A stretch of 7,366 bases of DNA from Rickettsiales bacterium. Its GTDB lineage: Bacteria; Pseudomonadota; Alphaproteobacteria; Rickettsiales; UBA3002. Under the pieces are notes generated by a model, which saw only the letters and a list, made by a program, of their open reading frames with translations, was not told the origin of the DNA and searched no databases. Made by a program: the position numbers and the translations under genes. Below are positions 1 to 6,412 of the stretch, in pieces (within the stretch, counting starts at the first letter, position 1; every line of letters starts with the position of its first letter). The stretch covers positions 1 to 7,366 of the forward strand of contig JAJTIB010000097.1 of NCBI GenBank assembly GCA_021300075.1. Reading direction: 5' to 3'.

Positions 1-43
1 ACGCATTCAATCCGGACAATGCAGTGCTGTAAGTTTCAATCAC
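1..43 (-). CDS. 5' end of a probable flagellar hook/rod-family protein (partial)
   Basis: Only the first 14 codons lie in the window: a GTG start at 43-41, reading MIETYSTALSGLNA and running off the left edge. Seen: an AAGGAG Shine-Dalgarno at 57-52 lies 8 nt before the GTG, and an in-frame TGA just upstream limits the start to this region. Family knowledge: flagellar axial proteins (FlgE, FlgK, FlgF/FlgG; Flg_bb_rod family) begin with a short helix ending in a very similar ALSGLNA motif. These proteins build the rod, hook or hook-filament junction outside the cytoplasm. The inference rests on few residues. The CtrA-like box at 93-107 agrees with it, since CtrA controls flagellar genes in many alphaproteobacteria. 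The exact member cannot be named. Confidence 0.45.
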   Translation of the reverse strand, partial: MIETYSTALSGLNA

Positions 44-51
44 TGGCCTAA

Positions 52-57
52 CTCCTT
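52..57 (-). promoter_or_regulatory. Shine-Dalgarno AAGGAG deciding the GTG start at 43
   Basis: AAGGAG on the minus strand is separated by 8 nt from the GTG at 43-41. It is the clearest Shine-Dalgarno sequence in the window and the main reason for accepting a non-ATG start for the flagellar-like gene. Confidence 0.55.
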
Positions 58-65
58 CTCAGGCG

Positions 66-71
66 ATTACA
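66..71 (-). promoter_or_regulatory. possible extended -10 box for the flagellar-like gene
   Basis: TGTAAT on the minus strand differs from TATAAT at one position and is preceded directly by TGG, as in an extended -10 element. No good -35 box lies 16-18 nt upstream. The expected transcript start is near 59, giving a leader of about 16 nt that still contains the AAGGAG. The missing -35 fits an activator-dependent promoter (see the TTAA-N7-TTAA site). Confidence 0.35.
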
Positions 72-92
72 CCATACCATAACATTTCGCCC

Positions 93-107
93 TTAAGGAA
101 TAATTAA
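93..107. promoter_or_regulatory. candidate CtrA binding site TTAA-N7-TTAA
   Basis: TTAA at 93-96 and TTAA at 104-107 are separated by exactly 7 nt, the full consensus spacing known for the alphaproteobacterial cell-cycle regulator CtrA. The centre at 100 lies about 41 nt before the transcript start predicted near 59, where an activator would replace a poor -35 box. The surrounding DNA is AT-rich, so chance occurrence is possible. Confidence 0.45.
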
Positions 108-130
108 TAATCCTGTGGATTTTAATAAAA

Positions 131-235
131 AGCCACAAGGTTTGAGCCATGAGGTTTTAGCTTTACGAGGCAAGAGGCAAGGGCTTGCAACATACATCGC
201 ATCAGCTAAAACCTCATGGCTCACGGCTCATGGCT
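131..235. repeat. heptad repeat element A, inverted pair after ddpX
   Basis: Degenerate 7-bp tandem units lie in two inverted arms. Plus strand from 131: AGCCACA, AGGTTTG, AGCCATG, AGGTTTT, then AGCT. Minus strand from 235: AGCCATG, AGCCGTG, AGCCATG, AGGTTTT, then AGCT. The inner parts form a perfect 19-bp inverted repeat (144-162 with 204-222) around a 41-nt loop. The loop itself holds AGGCAAG twice in tandem (168-181). The minus-strand arm starts with the A of the ddpX TAG stop codon. A run of five T lies past the hairpin in the ddpX direction (131-127), so the element may also act as a terminator, although the 12-nt gap between stem and T-run is unusual. Confidence 0.85.
144..222 (-). terminator. 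possible terminator hairpin of the fur-olsB-olsA-ddpX operon
   Basis: The perfect 19-bp inverted repeat begins 11 nt past the ddpX stop codon and could fold in the mRNA. It is not a standard intrinsic terminator: the loop is 41 nt and the T-run lies 12 nt beyond the stem. It may end the operon, protect the mRNA 3' end, or only reflect the repeat element's structure. Confidence 0.4.
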
Positions 236-788
236 AGCTGCCCAGCATCCGCCCGCCTGCTTCGGCATCGGAATTGAGGGCATAATCGCGACTGTTAAAA
301 AGTTGATAATGCCACCATTCATTGCGGTAAAAATCCCAGCCCGCCGTGGTCATGATTCCCATCAGCAACAAGCGATTTTTCTGCGCTTCTGCTGAGATTT
401 CCTGATTCCCATGGTGAGAAAGGGGCGTAAACGCATCAAACGCCGTACCCATATCGAGTTCGCAGCCATCGGCGGTGCAGAGATTAAGATCCACCGCCAC
501 GCCGCGCGAATGGGGCGAGCCTTTACGCGGATCAGCCAGAAAATGAGGGTCGGGCGTATGTTCCCAGAGCTTCCATTGGGCTTCCGTTGGCCGATAGGCA
601 TCCAGAATTACGAAATGCAGCCCCTGCACGGCGGCGAGCTTGATCGCCACGCGCAGTTTTTCGGCAGCCTCGGGATGGAGCAAACAGGGCGCGCCGGTGC
701 GGTATACCGGCTTGCCGGTAAAATTTTCGGGCGTGGCGTATTTGAGGTCAATCCGCACCCCGTCCGCTTCGGTAATTTCAACGAGCAT
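234..788 (-). CDS. ddpX: D-alanyl-D-alanine dipeptidase, VanX/DdpX family
   Basis: A 184-residue zinc dipeptidase that splits D-Ala-D-Ala into two D-alanines. Seen: DLKYATPENFTG near residue 14, DAYRP at 63-67 (catalytic Arg), the zinc motif SPHSRGVAVD at 91-100 (His93, Asp100) and EWWH at 157-160 (catalytic Glu157, zinc ligand His160). All active-site residues known for VanX are present and the length is near the family norm. There is no signal peptide, so it should be cytoplasmic. The start overlaps the end of olsA by 11 nt, with a GAAGG-like Shine-Dalgarno inside olsA. No vanHA ligase genes or ddp transport genes lie nearby, so D-Ala recycling is more likely than glycopeptide resistance; this is inference. 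The TAG stop is formed by the first heptad of repeat element A. Confidence 0.93.
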   Translation of the reverse strand: MLVEITEADGVRIDLKYATPENFTGKPVYRTGAPCLLHPEAAEKLRVAIKLAAVQGLHFVILDAYRPTEAQWKLWEHTPDPHFLADPRKGSPHSRGVAVDLNLCTADGCELDMGTAFDAFTPLSHHGNQEISAEAQKNRLLLMGIMTTAGWDFYRNEWWHYQLFNSRDYALNSDAEAGGRMLGS

Positions 789-1572
789 AACCCAGCACCT
801 TCGTATGATGTTCCTGAATCACAGCCTGACAGGCGCCGCTGAGCGCCTTTCGATCCTCGAAATCCTCGAGTTTCTTGGGCGTATGGAAACAGACCTCGAC
901 CGTGACCGATGGATAGCCCAAAAGCCTCAGAAAATGCCCAAAAAACGTCGCTTCACCGACCCAGGCCACCCGGTCGTACGCGTCGCGCGGAATGGGCTGA
1001 TGTGCCACCGCCGTATAACTGATTGTGACTGGCTGCACCGGCAATGGTTCTTCCTCGGCGAGGGAGAAGAAGCCGCTCTTGAATGGCTTGATATGGATCC
1101 CGTCATTGGTCGTGCCCTCAGGAAAAATACACAGCGCCTTGCCCAAATCGAGCCGCGCCTGCATCTTGTCACGGGCTTCCTGTAACTGGCTGGGTTTGCG
1201 CTCGACAAAGACCGAATCCGCAAGCACGCAGAAAAATCCAATCACCGGCCAGGAGCGCACCTCCTGCTTGGGTGTGAAAGAGAGAGGTAAGAGGCTCGCC
1301 AGCACAAAGACATCCGAATAACTGGCGTGATTGGCGACCAGCAATAGTGGCCGCGCAGGTGACGGCATGCCAGTCGTGCGAATCTCAAAGCCAATAATAT
1401 GTGTGACCCCGCGAAAGAAAACATGCACCAGATAGCGGCGAATGGTCTGGCTTCTCAAAAGCCACATCAGCAACACCGGCAGAAACCATATCAACACCCA
1501 CACCACGAGTAACAGCGCCCGCCAGACCGCGCGCAGGCGGGAAGAAGACAATAGATGTATAGAATGCGACAT
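778..1572 (-). CDS. olsA: lyso-ornithine lipid O-acyltransferase (PlsC family)
   Basis: A 264-residue membrane acyltransferase of the PlsC/LPLAT family. Seen: a hydrophobic segment at about 17-39, the catalytic HX4D motif NHASYSD at 81-87 (His82, Asp87), DSVFVERK around 119-126, FPEGT at 150-154 and VQPVTISY at 179-186. PlsC enzymes acylate lysophosphatidate. The position directly after olsB suggests this one is OlsA, which adds the ester-linked fatty acid to lyso-ornithine lipid at the inner membrane. It could still work on, or also work on, lysophosphatidate. The frame is open up to 1761, but the upstream part lies inside olsB. The ATG at 1572 is 7 nt past the olsB stop and precedes the membrane helix; a GTG at 1578 is an alternative. 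No clear Shine-Dalgarno is seen, so translation is probably coupled to olsB. Confidence 0.88.
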   Translation of the reverse strand: MSHSIHLLSSSRLRAVWRALLLVVWVLIWFLPVLLMWLLRSQTIRRYLVHVFFRGVTHIIGFEIRTTGMPSPARPLLLVANHASYSDVFVLASLLPLSFTPKQEVRSWPVIGFFCVLADSVFVERKPSQLQEARDKMQARLDLGKALCIFPEGTTNDGIHIKPFKSGFFSLAEEEPLPVQPVTISYTAVAHQPIPRDAYDRVAWVGEATFFGHFLRLLGYPSVTVEVCFHTPKKLEDFEDRKALSGACQAVIQEHHTKVLGYAR

Positions 1573-1579
1573 GGTCACG

Positions 1580-2368
1580 CTAATCGCCCGGCGTATAGCG
1601 GCTGGTATATTTATCGGCCATACCCTGCATTCGCACCACAATCGATACGTCCGTGGTGTTGAATGCGTGATCGACCACCGCCCCGTCACCGATAAATCCA
1701 CCCAGACGCAAATAGCCCTTGATAAGCGGAGGCAGGCCGGCGAGTGCCGAGCGCGCATCAATCGCCTCTTTTGCCATCAGGTTGATGTTGGTGTAATATT
1801 GCTCAAGCGCACGCGGTCGAATTTCTTCCGGTGCCAGATGAAAATGATATAGATAAGCAAGTGCCAGCTGGTGCGCCTTGGGGTCGGTACCATTAAAACT
1901 CGCACAGCCAAACATCAGGGTGATATTTTTCGCTGTCACATAAGCGCCGATACCCTTCCACAGCATTTGGATCACCGGCCGCGTGCGGTATGGAACCTCC
2001 ACACAGGAGCGCCCCAGCTCCATAATCTCGCCGGGATAGGCTTTGAGCTTAGCGATGTCATATTCGCCCTCGGTGTAAAAATGCCCCAGCTGCGCCATGT
2101 TGCTGCGGGTGAGTAAACGATAAGTGCCAACCACTTTTTCGCCCGCCGCATGAGACTCGTCAAGCACCAGGACGTGGTGACAAGCTGCATCGAACTGGTC
2201 AAAATCCCGCCGCTGGGTCTTGACTTCCTGATTGGCAGAAGCACCCATTTCCTCGCAGAAAATACGGTAACGCAGGCGCTGAGCGGCCTCGACTTCGCCC
2301 TCGTTTTCTGCCAGACGCACGACCAGATTGCCCTGCACAATGGGCGCGAATACGGGGTCAAATTTCAT
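1580..2368 (-). CDS. olsB: L-ornithine N-alpha-acyltransferase (OlsB, GNAT-like)
   Basis: A 262-residue soluble protein of the OlsB/'hemolysin-like' GNAT family (Acetyltransf_5). OlsB transfers a 3-hydroxyacyl chain from acyl carrier protein to the alpha-amino group of ornithine, the first step of ornithine-lipid synthesis. Seen: RYRIFCEEMGA at 33-43, ELGRSCVE at 117-124, and MFGCASFNGTDP at 152-163, all characteristic of the family, and normal length. The ATG start overlaps the fur stop codon as ATGA. No Shine-Dalgarno is visible before it, which suggests translation by coupling to fur. olsA follows after 7 nt. Acyl chain length and amino-acid specificity cannot be read from the sequence; some relatives use glutamine or lysine. 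Confidence 0.92.
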   Translation of the reverse strand: MKFDPVFAPIVQGNLVVRLAENEGEVEAAQRLRYRIFCEEMGASANQEVKTQRRDFDQFDAACHHVLVLDESHAAGEKVVGTYRLLTRSNMAQLGHFYTEGEYDIAKLKAYPGEIMELGRSCVEVPYRTRPVIQMLWKGIGAYVTAKNITLMFGCASFNGTDPKAHQLALAYLYHFHLAPEEIRPRALEQYYTNINLMAKEAIDARSALAGLPPLIKGYLRLGGFIGDGAVVDHAFNTTDVSIVVRMQGMADKYTSRYTPGD

Positions 2369-2787
2369 TTGGCATGCTTGGTTTCAATGGGAACACCGTA
2401 AAGCTCCAACCGATGATCCACCAGCTTGTAGCCCAGTTCTTTGGCAATGCGTTCCTGCAGTTTTTCAATTTCTTCGCTTGTAAATTCCACCACCTTGCCC
2501 GAGCGCAAATCAATAAGGTGATCATGGTGCGATTCAGGGGCCTCCTCATAGCGTGCACGTCCATCCCGGAAATCATGACGCTCAATGATACCGGATTCCT
2601 CAAACAACCGTACCGTGCGGTACACGGTTGCAATACTGATTTTTGGGTCCTGTTTACTGGCGCGCTGATGTAGTGTTTCCACATCCGGATGGTCATGTGA
2701 TTCGCCCAGTACGCGGGCAATCACCCGCCGCTGGCCAGTCATTTTGAGGCCGCGCTCGGCACATTTTTTTTCCAGGCTTAAAGGCAT
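2365..2787 (-). CDS. fur: Fur-family metal-responsive repressor (alphaproteobacterial Fur/Mur type)
   Basis: A 140-residue DNA-binding regulator of full length, with an N-terminal winged helix (KMTGQRRVIARVL near 15; ISIATVYRTVRLFEE at 50-64) and a C-terminal dimerization domain. In E. coli Fur numbering, the metal ligands His33, Glu81, His88, His90, Glu108 and His125 are all present. The structural zinc cysteines Cys93 and Cys96 are replaced by Asp93 and Ser96 (HHDHLIDLRSG), as in the alphaproteobacterial Fur/Mur branch. In that class such proteins respond to manganese (Mur) or iron (Fur); the sequence does not decide. First gene of a likely operon with olsB, olsA and ddpX. A strong promoter ends 8 nt before the ATG, so the mRNA should have almost no leader. 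Confidence 0.94.
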   Translation of the reverse strand: MPLSLEKKCAERGLKMTGQRRVIARVLGESHDHPDVETLHQRASKQDPKISIATVYRTVRLFEESGIIERHDFRDGRARYEEAPESHHDHLIDLRSGKVVEFTSEEIEKLQERIAKELGYKLVDHRLELYGVPIETKHAK

Positions 2788-2795
2788 AATCCGAG

Positions 2796-2824
2796 ACTAT
2801 AGAGTGGCTGGAAGCCGGTGGCAA
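2796..2824 (-). promoter_or_regulatory. sigma70-like promoter of fur, near-leaderless
   Basis: The minus strand has TTGCCA at 2824-2819, a 17-nt spacer, and TATAGT at 2801-2796. Only 8 nt separate the -10 box from the fur ATG at 2787. Transcription would start about 0-3 nt before the ATG. There is no Shine-Dalgarno, which agrees with leaderless translation. Confidence 0.7.
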
Positions 2825-2840
2825 GATAGAAGAGGAGCGC

Positions 2841-2931
2841 AGGTTACAGGTTATAGGTTATAGGTTTTAGCTAGAGGAAGCTGCCCTGATTGCATCCTTC
2901 CCTACAACCTGTAACCTCTAACCAATAACCT
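2841..2931. repeat. heptad repeat element B, inverted pair between comEC and fur
   Basis: The plus-strand arm from 2841 reads AGGTTAC, AGGTTAT, AGGTTAT, AGGTTTT, then AGCT. The minus-strand arm from 2931 reads AGGTTAT, TGGTTAG, AGGTTAC, AGGTTGT, then AGGGAAG. Over the first four heptads the arms agree at 23 of 28 positions, so they can form a long imperfect hairpin with a loop of about 35 nt (2869-2903). The minus arm begins with the A of the comEC TAG stop codon. The plus arm ends with AGGTTTTAGCT, identical to the arm ends of element A. The minus arm ends with AGGGAAG, identical to the end of element C. It may terminate comEC transcripts before the fur promoter, but no T-run follows the stem. 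Confidence 0.85.
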
Positions 2932-4945
2932 ACTCACTCCATGGCCTGTTACCTTGCCAATCGCTGCTGGTTTCAGCGCGGATGGCATCAACTGTAATAA
3001 AAAGTCCGATGGTCCCTGGGGTATAGTAACTGTTGAATACACGGGTACGACTCGAGCAACGCGCATCTTTCAGTCGCGTCAGGATGAAATCACTCAAGCG
3101 ACAATCTTCCTTCAGCGCTTCATATTGCTCACTCACCGCGATGCGGCGGCCCTTGACCTCGGCGACGCAACCAACCGCATCACAGCGCCAGGCTTTGGGA
3201 TTATATATCAGTTTTGCGCTCCCCGTACCATTCGCCCAGAGTTCGGGAATGAGGGACTGCGCGCGCCCGCGCAGCAGCACATAGCCCGATTCTGTTCGCA
3301 TCGCGATCTGTTTGAGTTCGGCGGTCGCCAGAAAATCAGGTAAGGTGACGGTGAACAGCGTCATCACCCCAATCATCATCGGCAGAATTCCGGCCAGCCG
3401 TAGCCGGTTATTCAGAAGGCACAGCCAGACAAGCCCGGTCACGAAAAGTGCCACACCATAGCCAGGGATTGAGGGCAGAAACGTCAAGGCATGGGGCAGA
3501 CCGGAGATGAATTCTGCCATTTTGAGCATGGCCGTAATGCCATAACTCATGATATGGAGCGCAACTGCTTCGATACCAAAGGGCAGCAGCAGGAAGTAAA
3601 GCGCCACCATCGGCATGATCACGAGCGCCACGACGGGACTCAGAAGTGTATTGGCAAAAACACCATAAATCGCGAGATTATTGAAATGATGAATGACAAG
3701 GGGCGCGGTCGCGCCTTCGGCTACCACGCTCATCATCATCAGCCAGAAGAGGTAGGTGAAGAGTGTCGGGCCATGAAAGCGCAGTTTCGGAGCCTCTCGT
3801 GAGCCGATGAAAGCGATAATTGCCATGGTCGCCACAAAGGAAAGCTGAAAGCCGGGTTCAAGCAGGTCCGAGGGATCAAACAGCAACATCAGGAGTGCGG
3901 CGAGCACCAGCGAGCGCATCGGCATCACATCGCGATCGAACATCAGGGCAAGAAGAATCATTGCCATCATGACATAGGCACGGATGGCTGAGATCATCAA
4001 ACCAGTAATCAGCAGATAGCCGGTGAGCACAATCAAGGTCAAAAAAGCGGCGATCTGCTTGGCGTGCGGGCGCAGGCCGAAGCCAGGAATCAGGAGCATC
4101 AACAGGCGCAATCCAATAAACACAATCGCCGCAATCATCACCATATGCGTGCCGGAAATAGCGATGATATGGACGAGATTAGCGGCGCGTAACTGGTCGA
4201 ACGTGGCTTCGGGAATTGCTGCGTCCTCGCCGGTAATGAGTCCGGCGGCGACCGCGCCATGCGGCAGCGGCAGAGTGGCCATGATATTTTCCGTTAACTG
4301 ATGCCGCCAGCGCGCCCACATCGCGCTCCAGCCCTCGCCCTCGCGGGCTTTGTCAGTAATAGTGATGGGGTTAAGGCCATAGCCCACCGCGCCAATATCG
4401 CGGAAAAAGAAATAGCGCGCAAAATCGAAACTATGTGGCAAGGCTGGGCCCATCGGCGGTAAAAGTCCGGCATTAAGGCGCACTGAATCACCCATTTGCA
4501 GATCCGGTATTTTACCGCGCAGCGCAAGGCGCACGCGGTGCGGCGCTTGCTCAGGCGCAAGCCCCGCAATCGTCACCGCCGCGAGCGTGATGCGGTGACC
4601 CTTGGCGGTAATCTCGATATTCTCGATGATACCCGTGACCGGACGCGGGGTCATGGCGCGCTCGAGCATCGGGTGGCGAATCTGCGCCGTGTAAAGACAG
4701 GCCCAGAAAACGCCCAGCGCCACGAAGAATGCGGCCAGAGCCGTGCGCGTGGCCGGATGTGCGCGCCGCCGCCAACGCCACCACCATGCCGCCAGCATCG
4801 CCACTGCCAGCGCCAGCGGCAAGAGATGCGGCTCGACGGGCAGAGCAAAATAAAGCGCGATGCCAGCGATAAATGCGATCGGCATGAGCAGCAGCCCCGC
4901 CGTGCCCTCGCGCCAGAGATTCAGGATATACTTGCGTGTCACCAT
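2930..4945 (-). CDS. comEC: ComEC/Rec2 DNA-uptake channel, without the metallo-beta-lactamase domain
   Basis: A 671-residue inner-membrane protein that passes single-stranded DNA into the cytoplasm during natural transformation. Seen: two N-terminal hydrophobic segments (about 16-55 and 69-86), a beta-rich OB-like stretch at about 100-200, then the Competence domain with HIIAISGTHMVM at 259-270, SAIRAY at 319-324, EPGFQLSF at 363-370 and many membrane helices to about 535. The last 130 residues are soluble and carry Cys588, Cys593, Cys615 and Cys630. There is no HxHxDH metallo-beta-lactamase motif, unlike the longer ComEC of Bacillus; short forms like this are usual in alphaproteobacteria. 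The ATG at 4945 is 23 nt from the divergent gltX start; GTG one codon later is an alternative. No clear promoter or Shine-Dalgarno is seen. The stop codon lies inside repeat element B. Confidence 0.93.
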   Translation of the reverse strand: MVTRKYILNLWREGTAGLLLMPIAFIAGIALYFALPVEPHLLPLALAVAMLAAWWWRWRRRAHPATRTALAAFFVALGVFWACLYTAQIRHPMLERAMTPRPVTGIIENIEITAKGHRITLAAVTIAGLAPEQAPHRVRLALRGKIPDLQMGDSVRLNAGLLPPMGPALPHSFDFARYFFFRDIGAVGYGLNPITITDKAREGEGWSAMWARWRHQLTENIMATLPLPHGAVAAGLITGEDAAIPEATFDQLRAANLVHIIAISGTHMVMIAAIVFIGLRLLMLLIPGFGLRPHAKQIAAFLTLIVLTGYLLITGLMISAIRAYVMMAMILLALMFDRDVMPMRSLVLAALLMLLFDPSDLLEPGFQLSFVATMAIIAFIGSREAPKLRFHGPTLFTYLFWLMMMSVVAEGATAPLVIHHFNNLAIYGVFANTLLSPVVALVIMPMVALYFLLLPFGIEAVALHIMSYGITAMLKMAEFISGLPHALTFLPSIPGYGVALFVTGLVWLCLLNNRLRLAGILPMMIGVMTLFTVTLPDFLATAELKQIAMRTESGYVLLRGRAQSLIPELWANGTGSAKLIYNPKAWRCDAVGCVAEVKGRRIAVSEQYEALKEDCRLSDFILTRLKDARCSSRTRVFNSYYTPGTIGLFITVDAIRAETSSDWQGNRPWSE
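4927..4932 (+). promoter_or_regulatory. possible -10 box for gltX inside comEC
   Basis: TATACT matches the sigma70 -10 consensus at five of six positions and lies within the first codons of comEC on the opposite strand. A transcript would begin near 4939, giving a leader of about 30 nt. No convincing -35 box is found 16-18 nt upstream, so this is tentative. The gap between comEC and gltX is only 23 nt, so a gltX promoter must overlap comEC. Confidence 0.3.
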
Positions 4946-4968
4946 ACCCTTTGTTACCAGTCGAGCGC

Positions 4969-6345
4969 ATGAAAATCATCACCCGATTCGCGCCCTCCCC
5001 CACCGGCGATTTACATATCGGCGGCGCGCGCACGGCGCTGTTCAATTATCTATTTGCCCGCCATCATGGCGGCGAGTTCAAATTACGCATCGAAGATACC
5101 GACCTCGCACGCTCGACCGAGGCCGCAAAAAATGCCATTATTGATGGTTTGAGCTGGCTGGGTGTCTGCTGGGATGGCGACATTGTGTATCAAAGCATCC
5201 GAGCCGCACGCCACCGCGAAGTGGCAGAGGAATTACTGCGTCTAGGTCAGGCTTATTACTGTTACGAAACGCCCGAAGAATTGGCAGAGAAACGGGCGGC
5301 TGCCGAAGCCATCGGTGTGGTTTATCGTTATGACCGTAAATGGCGCGACAGTAAAATCACACCGCCCGCAGGCGTCAAACCCGCGATTCGCATCAAAGCA
5401 CCGCTTGCAGGTGAGGTGATCGTGCGGGATTTGGTCCAAGGCGAGGTTCGCGTCGCCTCAGAAACACTCGATGATTTTATCATCCTGCGTGCAGACGGCA
5501 CACCGACCTATATGCTCGCTGTAGTGGTCGATGATCACGACATGAGCATTACCCACATCATCCGAGGTGACGACCATCTGAACAATGCCAGCCGCCAGAT
5601 GGTTATCTATGAAGCGATGGGGTGGGACGTGCCTGCGTTTGCCCATATCCCACTCATTCACGGGCCTGACGGCGCGAAACTAAGTAAGCGCCACGGCGCC
5701 ACAGCGATTGGCGAATATGCGAATATGGGCTATCTTCCCGAAGCGATGCGGAATTATCTGCTGCGTCTGGGCTGGTCACATGGGGATGATGAAATTATTT
5801 CGGATGCTGAGGCCATCGCGTGGTTTACGCTTGACCATGTCGGGCAATCCCCCGCGCGGCTCGATTTCGCGAAGCTCGGCCATGTCAATGCCCATTATCT
5901 GAAACTAAGAAGCGACGCCGATCTGGCAGGTATGGTCGCGCCAGTTTTACCCACAAAGAATACTCCCCCCGACCTGTTGATAAAAGTAATGCCACTACTT
6001 AAATCACGAGCTCAAACAATTATTGAACTGGCCGAAGCCGCAAAACTGTTTGCTGAACGCCCAGCCAACTATGACGAAAAGGCTCAGGCGGTACTGGTCA
6101 AAGGCAAAGCGAATTTTGCCCTCCTCATCCCCGCCCTACAGTCACTCGCCGAGCCCTGGGTGGCGGAATCCGTCAAGGCCGCAATTCACGAGGTTGCTTC
6201 ATCATCGGGCAAGAAACTGGGCGAATTGATGCCGCCCCTGCGTGCTAGCTTGTTTGGTACGATGAGCGGGCCGGATATCCCCGATGCGATGGCAGTTTTG
6301 GGCAAAGCTGAGGTACTGGCGCGGCTGGAGGCGGTGATTCGATGA
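4969..6345 (+). CDS. gltX: glutamate--tRNA ligase
   Basis: A 458-residue class I aminoacyl-tRNA synthetase that joins glutamate to tRNA-Glu in the cytoplasm. Seen: RFAPSPTGDLHIGGA at 6-20 with the HIGH-type motif HIGG (16-19), RIEDTD at 40-45, IIRGDDHLNN at 197-206 and the KMSKS-type loop KLSKR at 237-241. The C-terminal helical part should bind the anticodon. Start choice: an in-frame GTG at 4936 exists, but it lies inside comEC, and the ATG at 4969 gives the usual MKIITRFAPSPTG beginning. Of the zinc-site cysteines of E. coli GluRS only Cys98 remains; the others are replaced, as in many GluRS. Many alphaproteobacteria have two GluRS forms and make Gln-tRNA through GatCAB, so tRNA-Gln may also be a substrate (not shown here). 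Confidence 0.97.
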   Translation: MKIITRFAPSPTGDLHIGGARTALFNYLFARHHGGEFKLRIEDTDLARSTEAAKNAIIDGLSWLGVCWDGDIVYQSIRAARHREVAEELLRLGQAYYCYETPEELAEKRAAAEAIGVVYRYDRKWRDSKITPPAGVKPAIRIKAPLAGEVIVRDLVQGEVRVASETLDDFIILRADGTPTYMLAVVVDDHDMSITHIIRGDDHLNNASRQMVIYEAMGWDVPAFAHIPLIHGPDGAKLSKRHGATAIGEYANMGYLPEAMRNYLLRLGWSHGDDEIISDAEAIAWFTLDHVGQSPARLDFAKLGHVNAHYLKLRSDADLAGMVAPVLPTKNTPPDLLIKVMPLLKSRAQTIIELAEAAKLFAERPANYDEKAQAVLVKGKANFALLIPALQSLAEPWVAESVKAAIHEVASSSGKKLGELMPPLRASLFGTMSGPDIPDAMAVLGKAEVLARLEAVIR

Positions 6346-6372
6346 TCGGATGATCCGCGAATTTTTCCGATC
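6344..6372 (+). terminator. weak hairpin at the end of gltX
   Basis: GATCGGA at 6344-6350 pairs with TCCGATC at 6366-6372 around a 15-nt loop. An alternative CGGA/TCCG mini-stem is followed by five T at 6362-6366. Both are short. They are the only termination-like signals between gltX and def. Confidence 0.25.
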
Positions 6373-6412
6373 TCCCGCTAGCGTGAGGTAGAAGATAAAA
6401 GCTGCTAACCCC

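Noticed and set aside
3..32. Plus-strand 3' gene end reading AFNPDNAVL then TAA
   Set aside because: A nine-residue tail is possible by chance. The minus strand of the same DNA has a Shine-Dalgarno, a start codon and a recognisable family motif, and both strands are unlikely to code here.
131..235. CRISPR array or insertion-sequence ends
   Set aside because: The units are 7 bp, contiguous and degenerate, with no spacers. The inverted arms enclose only 41 nt with no transposase gene and no clear target duplication.
411..842. Plus-strand open frame of 143 codons opposite ddpX
   Set aside because: It is a mirror of the well-supported ddpX on the other strand, with no family motif and no start signals.
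1573..1761. 63-residue N-terminal extension of olsA
   Set aside because: It lies inside olsB in another frame, lacks family similarity and is Arg/Trp/Cys-rich like a shadow frame. The ATG at 1572 fits the PlsC family start and the operon spacing.
4936..4968. GTG start at 4936 for gltX
   Set aside because: It would overlap comEC and add 11 residues before the usual MKIITRFAPSPTG start. The possible -10 box at 4927-4932 would begin transcription after this GTG.
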